41,487 nt of DNA from Massilia cavernae (GTDB lineage: Bacteria; Pseudomonadota; Gammaproteobacteria; Burkholderiales; Burkholderiaceae_D). Under the pieces are notes generated by a model that made no database searches, was not told the DNA's origin, and saw nothing but the letters and a program-made list of their open reading frames with translations. The DNA lies in assembly GCF_003590855.1 (NCBI RefSeq), contig NZ_QYUP01000109.1:1-41487 (forward strand). Direction: 5' to 3'. Below, piece by piece: positions 9,012 to 18,660 of this stretch. Made by a program: the position numbers and the translations under genes. Within the stretch, counting starts at the first letter, position 1; every line of letters starts with the position of its first letter.

Positions 9012-10247
9012 TCAGACCAGGACTTCGAGCGCGGCCGGATGGCTCAGGAAGGAGACCGGGCTGGCCGACAGGCCGTAGGCGCCGGACTGGAACACGACGA
9101 CCAGGTCGCCGGGCTCCGCTTTCGCCAGTTCCATCTGGTCAGCCAGCAGGTCGAGCGGGGTGCACAGCGGTCCGACCACCGACGCCGTTTCACGCTCGCC
9201 GCCGGCGACCCGGTTGCCGATGACCACAGGGTAGTTCTTGCGGATGACCTGGCCGAAATTGCCCGAGGCCGACAGGTGGTGGTGCAGGCCGCCGTCGGTG
9301 ACCAGGTAGACCTGGCCGCGCGAAACCTTGCGCTCGATCACCCGGCTGACGTAGATGCCGGCCTCGGCCACCAGGTAGCGGCCCAGTTCGATCACGACCT
9401 GTGTATCGGGCAGGTGCTCGCGCACGCCCGGCAGGATGCGCTTGAGGTTGGCGCCGACGGCCGCCAGGTCGAGCCGCTGTTCGCCGGGGAAGTAGGGGAT
9501 GCCGAAGCCGCCGCCGATATTCAGGGTGCGCAGCGGGCCGGGCCAGTGCGCGGCCAGGCGGATCGCCAGCGCGAAGGTTTTTTCGTGGGCTTCCTGGATC
9601 GCTGCCGCCTTCAGGTTCTGCGAGCCGCTGTAGATATGGAAGCCCTGGAAGTCCAGTTCCAGTTCGCCGATGCGGCGCAGGGTAGCGGGCACCAGCTCGG
9701 CATCGATGCCGAACTGCTTGGGCCCGCCGCCCATCTTCATGCCGGACGACTTCAGCTCGAAGTCGGGATTGACCCGCACCGCCACCTTCGGCCGGATCGC
9801 CATGCGCTTGCCGATGGCGGCGATGCGCTCCATTTCGGCGTCCGACTCCATGTTCAGCACCACGCCGGCGGCAATCGCGCAGCGCAGGTCGGCGTCGCTC
9901 TTGCCGGGGCCGGCGAAACTGACCAGACCCGGGTCCATCGGCGTGTCGAGTGCGACCCGCTGCTCGCCGCCGGAGGCGATGTCGAGGCCGTCGACCAGGG
10001 TGGCCATGTGCTGCACCACCGCCGGCATCGGGTTGGCCTTCATCGCGTAATGCAGGTGGATCTCGGGCGGCAGGTGTTCGCGCAGCAGGGCCACGCGTTC
10101 GCTCAGCCTGGCGCGGTCGTAGGCGTAGAAGGGCGTGCTGCCGACGCGCTCGGCCAGGCGGGTCAGCGGCATACCGCCCACCTGCAGGCAGTCGTCCCTG
10201 ACCTCGAACTGCTCGAGCGGGGCATGCTGGGGACGCGGGGCGCTCAT
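9012..10247 (-). CDS. PLP-dependent decarboxylase, exosortase A system-associated
   Basis: The 411-residue protein belongs to the alanine-racemase-fold decarboxylases (ornithine, diaminopimelate and arginine decarboxylase group), most like the exosortase A-associated branch. Lys70 in HYAMKANP should bind PLP; HIYSGSQ, GGGFG (245-249) and Cys in VGPLCTPLD match the cofactor phosphate-binding and active-site segments. It should remove the alpha-carboxylate from an amino acid, possibly one held on the carrier protein. The start overlaps the stop of the acyl-CoA ligase gene by ATGA, so the two are translationally coupled. This pairing with the ligase is a recurrent feature of XrtA-type exopolysaccharide loci. 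The real substrate is not known to me. Confidence 0.92.
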   Translation of the reverse strand: MSAPRPQHAPLEQFEVRDDCLQVGGMPLTRLAERVGSTPFYAYDRARLSERVALLREHLPPEIHLHYAMKANPMPAVVQHMATLVDGLDIASGGEQRVALDTPMDPGLVSFAGPGKSDADLRCAIAAGVVLNMESDAEMERIAAIGKRMAIRPKVAVRVNPDFELKSSGMKMGGGPKQFGIDAELVPATLRRIGELELDFQGFHIYSGSQNLKAAAIQEAHEKTFALAIRLAAHWPGPLRTLNIGGGFGIPYFPGEQRLDLAAVGANLKRILPGVREHLPDTQVVIELGRYLVAEAGIYVSRVIERKVSRGQVYLVTDGGLHHHLSASGNFGQVIRKNYPVVIGNRVAGGERETASVVGPLCTPLDLLADQMELAKAEPGDLVVVFQSGAYGLSASPVSFLSHPAALEVLV

Positions 10248-11842
10248 TGTGCGGCTTCCATGAACAGGTTCTCCAGCTGGGTGCTCAGCAGCTTGCGATC
10301 AATCTTGCCGTTCGGATTGCGCGGCAGGCTGGCCGGGGAAATGATGAATTTGGCCGGCAGCATGTAGCCAGGCAGGTGCGGCTTGCAGGCCGCCAGCAGC
10401 GCGGCTTCGTCCAGCGCCACCCCTTCCGCGGCATGGGCGACGACCACGATGGCCTGTCCCAGCGCCGGGTGCTTGAGCCCGATGGCAGCGGCTTCGGCCA
10501 CGCCGTCGCGCGCGTACACGACTTCCTCGACTTCGGACGGGCTGACCCGGTAGCCCGAGGTCTTGATCATTTCGTCGTTGCGGCTGATGAAGTACAGGAA
10601 GCCTTCCTCGTCCTTGCGCACGGTGTCGCCCGACCACACCGCCATTTCGGTCAGCGGCAGGCCGTGTTGCACCGACTGCAGCGGCTTGAAGCGCTCGGCG
10701 GTCTTGGCGCGGTCGTTCCAGTAGCCGAGCGAGACCAGCGCGCCGCGGTGCACCAGCTCGCCCGCTTCGCCCGGATCGCATTCGCTGCCGTCCGGCCGCA
10801 GTACCATCACTTCGGCGTTCGGGATCGCCTTGCCCATCGAATCGGGGCGGCGCTCGAGCTCGGACGGCGGCAGGAAGGTCGAGCGGAAGGCCTCGGTCAG
10901 GCCGTACATCAGGAACGGTTTGGCGTTCGGCAGGGCGCGGCGCAGCGCGTCCAGGGTCGGGCGTTGCATGGCGCCGCCGGAATTGGTCAGGTAGCGCAGC
11001 GTGCAGTCGGCCGGCCACGGCAGCGGCGCCACCTGGATCCACAGCGGCGGCACGGCCGCCAGGCCGGTGATGCGCTCGGCCACGACCGCATTGAGTATGT
11101 CGCGCGGGAACAGGTGGTTGATCAGCACGGCGGTGGCGCCGACGCTGAAGGCGGTGGTCAGCTGGCTCAGGCCGTAGTCGAAGCTGAGCGGCAGCACTGC
11201 CAGGATGCGGTCGGCCGGCGTGTTTTCCAGGTAGCTGGCCACGCTGTTGGCGCCCGCCACCATGTTGCGGTGGGACAGCACGACGCCCTTGGGCTTGCCG
11301 GTGCTGCCCGAGGTATACAGGATCGCGGCCATGTCGGCATCGATGTTGCGCACCGTCGCCGGGCGGTGCGCGCCGGACGCCGCCGCTGCCAGCGCCGTGT
11401 CCCAGGCCATGACGCCGATCCGTCCGAGGTCGGGCAGCTCGCCGGCCTTGCCGGCCACGATCACGGTGCGCAGGTCCGGGCACTGGCGCAGCGCCGGGGC
11501 CAGCAGTTTCAGGCGGTCGGCCGAGGTCACCAGGATGCGCACGTTGCAGTCGGCCAGGATATAGCTGACCTGCTCGGGCTTGAGCAGCGGATTGACGGGA
11601 ACGAACACGCCGCCGGCGGCGGCCGCGCCGAACATGGCGGCCACATTCTCGATGTTCTTCTCGAGATAGACCGCCAGCCGTTCTCCGCGCGAAAGGCCGA
11701 GGGCCGCGAGGGACTCGGCTACTTGCCGGACATTTGTTGCAAGCGTTGCGTAATCGACACGAATGTTGCCATATACGAGGGCTTCGGCGGCGGGGCTGAG
11801 GCGCGCAGAAGCGAAGATGAAGTCATGCACGAGGTCGCTCAT
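10244..11842 (-). CDS. Acyl-CoA ligase (AMP-forming), exosortase A system-associated
   Basis: The 532-residue adenylating enzyme has the AMP-binding signature TSGSTGKPKGV (177-187), the YGLTEAFRSTF segment and the C-terminal Lys in NGKIDRK. It activates a carboxylic acid with ATP and passes it to CoA or, given the carrier-protein gene at 14505, to a phosphopantetheine arm. The ATG at 11840-11842 is preceded by AAGGA at 6-base spacing; an upstream in-frame extension lacks such a site. It is first in the minus-strand operon and faces a 250-bp region shared with the divergent O-ligase operon. Confidence 0.92.
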   Translation of the reverse strand: MSDLVHDFIFASARLSPAAEALVYGNIRVDYATLATNVRQVAESLAALGLSRGERLAVYLEKNIENVAAMFGAAAAGGVFVPVNPLLKPEQVSYILADCNVRILVTSADRLKLLAPALRQCPDLRTVIVAGKAGELPDLGRIGVMAWDTALAAAASGAHRPATVRNIDADMAAILYTSGSTGKPKGVVLSHRNMVAGANSVASYLENTPADRILAVLPLSFDYGLSQLTTAFSVGATAVLINHLFPRDILNAVVAERITGLAAVPPLWIQVAPLPWPADCTLRYLTNSGGAMQRPTLDALRRALPNAKPFLMYGLTEAFRSTFLPPSELERRPDSMGKAIPNAEVMVLRPDGSECDPGEAGELVHRGALVSLGYWNDRAKTAERFKPLQSVQHGLPLTEMAVWSGDTVRKDEEGFLYFISRNDEMIKTSGYRVSPSEVEEVVYARDGVAEAAAIGLKHPALGQAIVVVAHAAEGVALDEAALLAACKPHLPGYMLPAKFIISPASLPRNPNGKIDRKLLSTQLENLFMEAAQ

Positions 11843-12092
11843 TGAATCCTTGCCTATATCCGGGAATCGCAGGCACGGGACGGGGAAAAACCACCCCCCG
11901 CGGCGTGCGCGGACTCGCAACTTAATTGTGATAATATTAACTCGTTTCGCAGTGACATTCCCACCGATTTCACTTTGAATCTTAACACTTGAACATCAGC
12001 AAGAGCAATTCGTGTGGCCAAAACGTGCCGGGCCCGACGGAAGTGCGCTAAGCTGATGCCGACCCGAGTAATTTCCCTTACCCAGATCTTCT
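11843..12092. promoter_or_regulatory. Divergent regulatory region between the two EPS operons
   Basis: The region drives the ligase operon leftwards and the O-ligase operon rightwards. It contains an A+T-rich quasi-palindrome (TTAAT at 11922-11926, ATTAA at 11936-11940), paired CACTTTGAA/CACTTGAA motifs (11971-11979, 11986-11993) and a candidate sigma-54 promoter on the minus strand. The rightward gene has no clear Shine-Dalgarno sequence. Confidence 0.55.
11948..11963 (-). promoter_or_regulatory. Candidate sigma-54 promoter for the ligase operon
   Basis: On the minus strand the bases read TGGGAATGTCACTGCG, with GG and GC separated by exactly 10 bases as sigma-54 requires. Seven of twelve consensus positions match. 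Transcription would start about 94 bases before the ligase ATG. PrsR, a sigma-54 activator, is encoded nearby. Such weak matches also occur by chance. Confidence 0.3.
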
Positions 12093-13448
12093 ATGCGCGA
12101 CACGCTTATCACGCTGATCGTTTTCGGCTCACTTCCTTTCATCTTAAAACGCCCTTACATCGGCGTGCTCATGTGGGTATGGGTCAGCGTGATGAATCCC
12201 CATCGGCTGAGCTGGGATTTTGCCTACTCCTTCCCCTTCGCCGCGATTGTCGCGGGCACCACCCTGATCGCCTTGTTGGTCACCAAGGAACCGAAAAAGC
12301 TGCCGGCCACCCCGATCGTGGTGATCCTGTTCGCATTCACCGCCTGGATGGTCGTGACGACGATCTTTTCGATGTGGCCCGACGAGTCGCTGGTCATGCT
12401 GAACCGCGTGTGGAAGATCATGCTGATGACCGTGGTAACCATGATGCTGATCAAGACCAAGGAGCAGATCCACCTGCTGATCTGGGCACTGGTCCTGTCG
12501 ATCGGATTCTTCGGTACCAAGGGCGGCCTGTTCACCTTGCTGAGCGGCGGCAATAACATCGTCTGGGGACCGCCCGGGAGTTATATCGAAGGCAACAACG
12601 AGGTCGCATTGGCGTTTATCACGAGCATCCCCCTGATGTTCTACCTCTACCACATGGAAGCGAAGAAGTGGGTGCGTTGGGGTTTGGCGGCGGCCATGGT
12701 GCTGTGCGCCTTTGCCGCGCTGGGATCGTACTCGCGCGGCGCGCTGGTCGGTATCGTGGCGATGGTTTTCTTCCTCTGGCTGAAGAGTCCCAAGAAAATG
12801 GTCACCGGCGCCATCCTGGTCATGCTGATACCGGTCGCGTTCATGTTCATGCCGGAACAGTGGTTTACCCGCATGGACTCCATCAATACCTATGAGCAGG
12901 ATGCCTCCGCGATGGGGCGCATCAACGCCTGGTGGATGGCCTATAAACTGGCGCTGGACCGGCCCCTGGTCGGCGGCGGCTTCGAGATCTATAACCGGAT
13001 CGCGTTCGGCTTGTATGCCCCGGTCCCGGACGACGTGCACGCCGCCCACAGTATTTACTTCCAGGCGCTGGGCGAACATGGCTTTGTCGGACTCGGGCTG
13101 TATATCTTGCTGGCGATCCTCACGTGGCGCAAGGCAAGCTGGATCGTGAGGACCACCAAGGGATGGGACGAACTCAAGTGGGCCGGCAGCCTGGCGCGCA
13201 TGATCCAGGTGAGCATGGTTGGCTTCGCCGTCGGTGGCGCCTTCCTCAGCCTGCTTTATTACGATGTGCCCTACTACCTGATCGCCATCATCGTCTGCAC
13301 TGGCGCGCTGGTTGAAAAGGCGCTCAAGGAAAGGCAGCTGGCCGCCCGTGCGGTTCCGGCCGGCAGCCTGGCGGCCGGCCCGGGTGGCGGCCACGCGCTG
13401 GCCAACCAGGCCGGCACTGCGCCGCGCAAGGGCGCCCATGCTGCTTGA
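12093..13448 (+). CDS. O-antigen ligase/polymerase-like membrane protein (PEP-CTERM O-glycosylation ligase type)
   Basis: The 451-residue protein is almost entirely hydrophobic segments, about ten or more predicted membrane helices, with one larger periplasmic loop between about residues 245 and 320 (GGGFEIYNR, HAAHSIYFQALGEHGFVGL). This is the Wzy_C / O-antigen ligase arrangement. It resembles the family described as putative O-glycosylation ligase of the exosortase A system. It would join or transfer lipid-linked glycan at the outer face of the inner membrane. The C-terminal 45 residues are Ala/Gly-rich and cytoplasmic-looking. The gene ends 11 bp inside the following deacetylase gene. Polymerase versus ligase function cannot be separated from sequence. 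Confidence 0.87.
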   Translation: MRDTLITLIVFGSLPFILKRPYIGVLMWVWVSVMNPHRLSWDFAYSFPFAAIVAGTTLIALLVTKEPKKLPATPIVVILFAFTAWMVVTTIFSMWPDESLVMLNRVWKIMLMTVVTMMLIKTKEQIHLLIWALVLSIGFFGTKGGLFTLLSGGNNIVWGPPGSYIEGNNEVALAFITSIPLMFYLYHMEAKKWVRWGLAAAMVLCAFAALGSYSRGALVGIVAMVFFLWLKSPKKMVTGAILVMLIPVAFMFMPEQWFTRMDSINTYEQDASAMGRINAWWMAYKLALDRPLVGGGFEIYNRIAFGLYAPVPDDVHAAHSIYFQALGEHGFVGLGLYILLAILTWRKASWIVRTTKGWDELKWAGSLARMIQVSMVGFAVGGAFLSLLYYDVPYYLIAIIVCTGALVEKALKERQLAARAVPAGSLAAGPGGGHALANQAGTAPRKGAHAA

Positions 13449-14454
13449 GCGAAGCCAGCGACTGCCCGCGGTTCCGGCCGGCCAGGGCCCCGGCTTGTCC
13501 GCGCTGGCCTGCCGGGCGCTGGCGCGGGTCGGCTTTGCCGGCAGCGGCCGCCTGTCGATCCTGATCTTCCACCGCGTGCTGCCCCAGCCTGACCCGCTGT
13601 TCCCGGACGAGATGCATGCGGCGCGCTTTGATGCCCAGCTCGGCCAGCTGAAGCACAGCTTCAATTTCATGTCGCTGGGGGAGGGCGTGCGCGGCCTGCG
13701 CAGCGGTAAACTGCCGCCCCGTGCGGCCTGCATCACCTTCGACGATGGCTACGCCGACAATGCCGAGGTGGCCCTGCCTATCCTGCACAAGCACGGTTTG
13801 CCGGCCACAGTCTTCGTCGCCACCGGCTTCCTCGACGGCGGGCGCATGTGGAACGATACGGTCATCGAACTGATCCGCAGGGCGCCCGATGCGATCGACC
13901 TCGGCCCGCACGGTTACGGCCGGTTCGCGCTGGGCACGGTGGCCGAACGGCGCGCCGCCATCGCGAGCCTGCTGAACACCCTGAAATACCTGCCGCTCGC
14001 GGCGCGCCTCGACGCGGTGGACGCGGTGCGCGCCCTGGTGCCGGCCGCGCTGCCGGAAAACCTGATGATGACCTCAAGCCAGGTGCGCCAGCTGCACCAG
14101 GCCGGCATCGAGATCGGCGGGCATACCGTCAACCATCCGATCCTGGCGCGCATGGACGATGCCGGCGCGCGCCGCGAAATGGCCGATGGCAAGGACGCGC
14201 TGGAAGGCCTCATCGGCGCCCCGGTCCGCCTGTTTGCCTATCCGAACGGCAAACCGGGCCAGGATTACCTGTCCCGGCACGCCGCCATGGCCAGGGAAGT
14301 GGGGTTCGAGGCAGCCGTGTCCACCTCCTGGGGCGCGGCCCGTCCCGGCGGCGACCTGTTCCAGCTGCCGCGCTTCACGCCCTGGGACCGCAAGCCCCTT
14401 CGCTTCATGCTGCGCATGGTGCAAAATGCGCGCCGGAATGGTGACACCGTATAG
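13438..14454 (+). CDS. NodB-type polysaccharide deacetylase
   Basis: The 338-residue protein carries the carbohydrate esterase 4 motifs: TFDDGYADN (Asp102-Asp103) and the metal ligands His229 and His233 in GGHTVNHPI, then RLFAYPNGKPG. It should remove N- or O-acetyl groups from the polysaccharide or its precursor. The ATG at 13438 lies within the end of the O-ligase gene (11-bp overlap), and upstream in-frame sequence is only a shadow of that gene. The N-terminus has no obvious cleavable signal, so export or location is uncertain. Its operon position suggests de-acetylation exposes amines for later substitution. Confidence 0.88.
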   Translation: MLLERSQRLPAVPAGQGPGLSALACRALARVGFAGSGRLSILIFHRVLPQPDPLFPDEMHAARFDAQLGQLKHSFNFMSLGEGVRGLRSGKLPPRAACITFDDGYADNAEVALPILHKHGLPATVFVATGFLDGGRMWNDTVIELIRRAPDAIDLGPHGYGRFALGTVAERRAAIASLLNTLKYLPLAARLDAVDAVRALVPAALPENLMMTSSQVRQLHQAGIEIGGHTVNHPILARMDDAGARREMADGKDALEGLIGAPVRLFAYPNGKPGQDYLSRHAAMAREVGFEAAVSTSWGAARPGGDLFQLPRFTPWDRKPLRFMLRMVQNARRNGDTV

Positions 14455-14504
14455 CGCCATGCTACCATGTCACTTTGTTATGTTTTTGATTAAATAGGAC
14501 GTCC

Positions 14505-14750
14505 ATGTATCTCAACGATGTAAAGAATATCCTGGTGGAAGTGCTCAGCTTGGGCGATGCCGGCAAGGATCTCACCCCCCAGTCGGCCCTGCTGGGCAGC
14601 ATCCCGGAACTCGATTCGATGGCCGTGGTAAACCTGATGGCGGCGCTGGAAGAGCACTTCGGCTTCGTCATCGACGATGACGAAATCGGCGCGGCCACTT
14701 TCGAAACGCTGGGCAGCCTGAACGCCTTCGTCGAGCAAAAGCTGGCCTGA
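14505..14750 (+). CDS. Acyl carrier protein, exosortase A-associated
   Basis: This 81-residue acidic protein has the carrier-protein signature ELDSMAVV, with Ser38 as the 4'-phosphopantetheine attachment site, and the usual four-helix pattern. It is not in a fatty-acid gene context; it lies in the EPS operon, opposite the acyl-CoA ligase and decarboxylase. The likely role is to hold the acid activated by the ligase while it is processed. The stop TGA overlaps the next start by one base. Confidence 0.92.
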   Translation: MYLNDVKNILVEVLSLGDAGKDLTPQSALLGSIPELDSMAVVNLMAALEEHFGFVIDDDEIGAATFETLGSLNAFVEQKLA

Positions 14751-15616
14751 TGACAGCGTCGCCAAAGCGGACCGGCGCCCAGCCTTTCTTCCTGCAAACG
14801 GACCCGGGACAGCGTTTCTGCCTGTTCCATCCGCCGGCGGGGGACGGGTGCCGCGGCGCGATCCTGTATGTCCATCCGTTTGGCGACGAAATGAACAAGT
14901 CGCGCCGTGTCGCGGCGCTGCAGGCGCGCGCGCTGGCCGATGCCGGCTACGGCGTGCTGCAGCTTGACCTGCACGGCTGCGGCGACAGCAGCGGCGAATT
15001 CGCCGAGGCCCGCTGGGAGACCTGGAAAGCCGACTTGGCCGCGGGCTGCCGCTGGCTGGAACAGCGCCTCGGGCAGTCGGTCGGGCTGTGGGGCCTGCGC
15101 CTGGGCGCCTTGCTCGCGCTCGACTATGCCCGGGGCGCCGCCCATCCGGTGGAGCGGCTGCTCCTGTGGCAGCCGGTGCACAGCGGCAGCGCGTTCCTGA
15201 CCCAGTTCCTGCGCCTGCTCACGGCCCGCGCGATGGTGGCGGACGGCGCTCCGGCGGCCGGCACGGCGGAACTGCGCAAGGCCCTGCTGGGCGGCGAGAT
15301 GCTGGAAGTGGCCGGCTACGAACTGGCGCCCGAACTGGCGGCGGCGATCGACGGCCTCGACCTGGCCCGGATGGCGCCCCCGCAATGCCCGGTCGACTGG
15401 TTCGAAACCGCATCCGCGGCCGAGCGCCCGCTCGCGCCCGCCGTCGAGCGGGTGCTCGCCGCATGGCGCCGCGAAGGCGCCGATGTCAGCCTGCACCGCG
15501 TCAGCTGCGCTCCGTTCTGGGCGACCCAGGAAATCGAGGAGGCGCCGGCGCTGCTGGCGGCTACTTCCGCCCTTGTCGCGAGGCCAGCCAGTGAACTATC
15601 AAGAAATTGCGCTTAG
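14750..15616 (+). CDS. Alpha/beta-hydrolase homologue, exosortase A-associated hydrolase 2 type
   Basis: The 288-residue protein has an alpha/beta-hydrolase core (ILYVHPFGDEMNKSRR, LQLDLHGCGDSSGEF), but the nucleophile elbow reads GLRLG (115-119), with Arg117 where Ser or Cys is expected, and no clear catalytic His near the C-terminus. It is therefore probably not an ordinary esterase; it may bind an acyl or carrier-linked ligand or partner with the next hydrolase. The start at 14750 overlaps the carrier-protein stop, implying translational coupling. It matches the second of two hydrolase families recurrent in exosortase A loci. Confidence 0.85.
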   Translation: MTASPKRTGAQPFFLQTDPGQRFCLFHPPAGDGCRGAILYVHPFGDEMNKSRRVAALQARALADAGYGVLQLDLHGCGDSSGEFAEARWETWKADLAAGCRWLEQRLGQSVGLWGLRLGALLALDYARGAAHPVERLLLWQPVHSGSAFLTQFLRLLTARAMVADGAPAAGTAELRKALLGGEMLEVAGYELAPELAAAIDGLDLARMAPPQCPVDWFETASAAERPLAPAVERVLAAWRREGADVSLHRVSCAPFWATQEIEEAPALLAATSALVARPASELSRNCA

Positions 15617-16445
15617 TTTCGACTGCGGCGACGATGCCTTGTATGGCATTGTCAGCCTGCCCGAACAAGCCGCCAGGCGCGGCGTACTGATCGTCGTCGG
15701 CGGGCCCCAGTACCGGGCCGGAAGCCACCGCCAGTTCACCGGGCTGGCGCGCGCGCTGGCTGCCGAGGGCATTGCCGCCATGCGTTTCGATTACCGCGGC
15801 ATGGGCGACAGCGAAGGGGACATGCGCAATTTCGAAACGGTCGGCGACGACCTGCAGGCCGCCGTTGACCGCTTCTTCAGCGCCGTTCCCGGAATGGACG
15901 AGGTGGTGATCTGGGGTTTGTGCGATGGCGCGTCGGCCGCGATGTTCTATGCGGGCGGCGACCGCCGCGTCAGCGGCCTGGTGCTGCTCAATCCCTGGGC
16001 GCGCACTGCCAACGGCATAGCCAGGACCACGCTCAAGCATTATTACCGGGCCCGCCTGACGGACCCGGCGCTGTGGAAAAAAATCGCGCGCGGCCGCTTC
16101 GACTTCGCCGCCGCCGCCGCCTCGCTGGCAAGGATGGTCTCGGCTGCGCTGGGCGCGGGACGGACAGGCGGCGGACCGGCGGCCCAGGACGCGGCCCCGT
16201 TGCCCGAACGCATGCGGGCCGGCCTGGCACGCTTCAAGGGACAAGTACTGTTCATCTTCAGCGAAGCCGACCTGACCGCGCAGGAGTTCCTCGACCTGGT
16301 CAGGGGAGCCCCCGAATGGCAGGACCTGCTGAAGGCCGGGCGGGTGACGCAGCAGAGAATCGACGAGGCGGATCACTCGTTTTCCCGCCGCGTATGGAAG
16401 GACCGGGTAGCGCGGCTGACCGTGGAGTGGGTGCGATCCTGGTAA
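15591..16445 (+). CDS. Alpha/beta-hydrolase, exosortase A-associated hydrolase 1 type, Cys nucleophile
   Basis: The 284-residue protein starts at a GTG (15591-15593) preceded by GAGG and overlaps the previous gene by 26 bp. The elbow is GLCDG (109-113), so Cys111 replaces the usual Ser. The Asp in FSEADLT and the His in DEADHSFSRR complete a plausible Cys-His-Asp triad. A thioesterase, thioester transferase or dienelactone-hydrolase-like reaction on the carrier-bound intermediate is possible. RFDYRGMGDSEG forms the usual oxyanion-side segment. It is cytoplasmic, with no signal peptide. Family assignment is firm; reaction unknown. Confidence 0.88.
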   Translation: MNYQEIALSFDCGDDALYGIVSLPEQAARRGVLIVVGGPQYRAGSHRQFTGLARALAAEGIAAMRFDYRGMGDSEGDMRNFETVGDDLQAAVDRFFSAVPGMDEVVIWGLCDGASAAMFYAGGDRRVSGLVLLNPWARTANGIARTTLKHYYRARLTDPALWKKIARGRFDFAAAAASLARMVSAALGAGRTGGGPAAQDAAPLPERMRAGLARFKGQVLFIFSEADLTAQEFLDLVRGAPEWQDLLKAGRVTQQRIDEADHSFSRRVWKDRVARLTVEWVRSW

Positions 16446-16488
16446 GGGGAGGGCAGCGCCCTTGCTGCCGGACACAAAAGGAGTTTTC

Positions 16489-17121
16489 ATGAACAAGCTT
16501 TTACACCCGCTGGCAGCCGCAGCGCTGGCGCTGTCGGCCAGCGCGGGCGCCCAGGCGGCGAATTATTGCGGCGAGCTGAAAAACCACTTCGGGCCGCTCG
16601 ACTACCGCATGCGCGGCCAGGTCAACCTGGAAATTGTCGAGGACGCGCACTTCACGCCCGACGTCGAAGCCGGCATCAAGGGCAGCACCGGCGAGATCGG
16701 CGCCGACCTCGACTACACGCTGCGCGCGATTCCCAACCACCCGCGCGCACTGGCGACCATGGCGAAAGTCGGCCAGCGGCTCAGGACCACCAAGGTGCCC
16801 TTCGCCAAGTTCCCGGTCGAGTGCTACTTCAACCGGGCGATCCGGTTTGCGCCCGACGACGGCGTGGTACGTGCGACCTATGGAAATTATCTGTTCACCA
16901 TGGGCAAGACTGACGAAGCGCTGAAGATGTTTACGACGGCGGTGGAACTGCTGCCCAAGGACCCGACCGCCAACTACAACCTTGGCCTGCTCTACCTGAA
17001 GAAGAAGGACTACGCGAATGCGCGGCGCCACGCCATGGTGGCTTACGACCAGGATTTCCCCCTGCCGGGGCTGAAAAACAAGCTGGTTGCGGCTGGCGAG
17101 TGGGACAAGCCGGCGCAGTGA
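16489..17121 (+). CDS. Periplasmic TPR-repeat protein
   Basis: The protein begins with a Sec signal peptide (about residues 1-23, cleavage after AQA) and an AAGGAG ribosome site before the ATG. The mature part of about 187 residues has tetratricopeptide repeats in its second half (NRAIRFAPDDGVVRATYGNY, ALKMFTTAVELLPKDPTANYNLG). It is last in the plus-strand operon, 43 bp after the hydrolase gene. A periplasmic scaffold for polymer assembly or export is a reasonable inference, as TPR proteins commonly serve this in EPS loci. Confidence 0.82.
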   Translation: MNKLLHPLAAAALALSASAGAQAANYCGELKNHFGPLDYRMRGQVNLEIVEDAHFTPDVEAGIKGSTGEIGADLDYTLRAIPNHPRALATMAKVGQRLRTTKVPFAKFPVECYFNRAIRFAPDDGVVRATYGNYLFTMGKTDEALKMFTTAVELLPKDPTANYNLGLLYLKKKDYANARRHAMVAYDQDFPLPGLKNKLVAAGEWDKPAQ

Positions 17122-17124
17122 GCG

Positions 17125-17151
17125 ATGCAATGGCAGCTCCTGCCATTGCAT
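17125..17151 (+). terminator. 11-bp perfect hairpin after the TPR gene
   Basis: ATGCAATGGCA (17125-17135) pairs perfectly with TGCCATTGCAT (17141-17151) around GCTCC, three bases after the stop codon. There is no T tract, so it may stabilise the 3' end or aid termination without being a classical intrinsic terminator. Confidence 0.5.
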
Positions 17152-17246
17152 GAAGGGCGCCGGGCCGGCAGTTGGTGCTGCCGCTGACATACGGGGTTCC
17201 AGGCCGTGGCGGGGCCGCTTTTTCCGCGGTGTAAATAATTTCAACA

Positions 17247-17264
17247 CCCTGCCATGCAGCAGGG
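17247..17264 (-). terminator. Possible terminator of the prsK-prsR operon
   Basis: On the minus strand CCCTGC, a six-base loop and GCAGGG are followed by TGTTGAAATTATTT. The stem is 6 bp and lies 13 bp after the prsR stop. The tail is only moderately T-rich. Confidence 0.4.
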
Positions 17265-17277
17265 GTAAAGGCGGGAC

Positions 17278-18645
<1,368 letters not shown>

Positions 18646-18660
18646 AACGAGCCTCTTGCT

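Noticed and set aside
12012..12030. Sigma-54 promoter before the O-ligase operon
   Set aside because: TGGCCAAAACGTGC has GG and GC separated by 9 bases.
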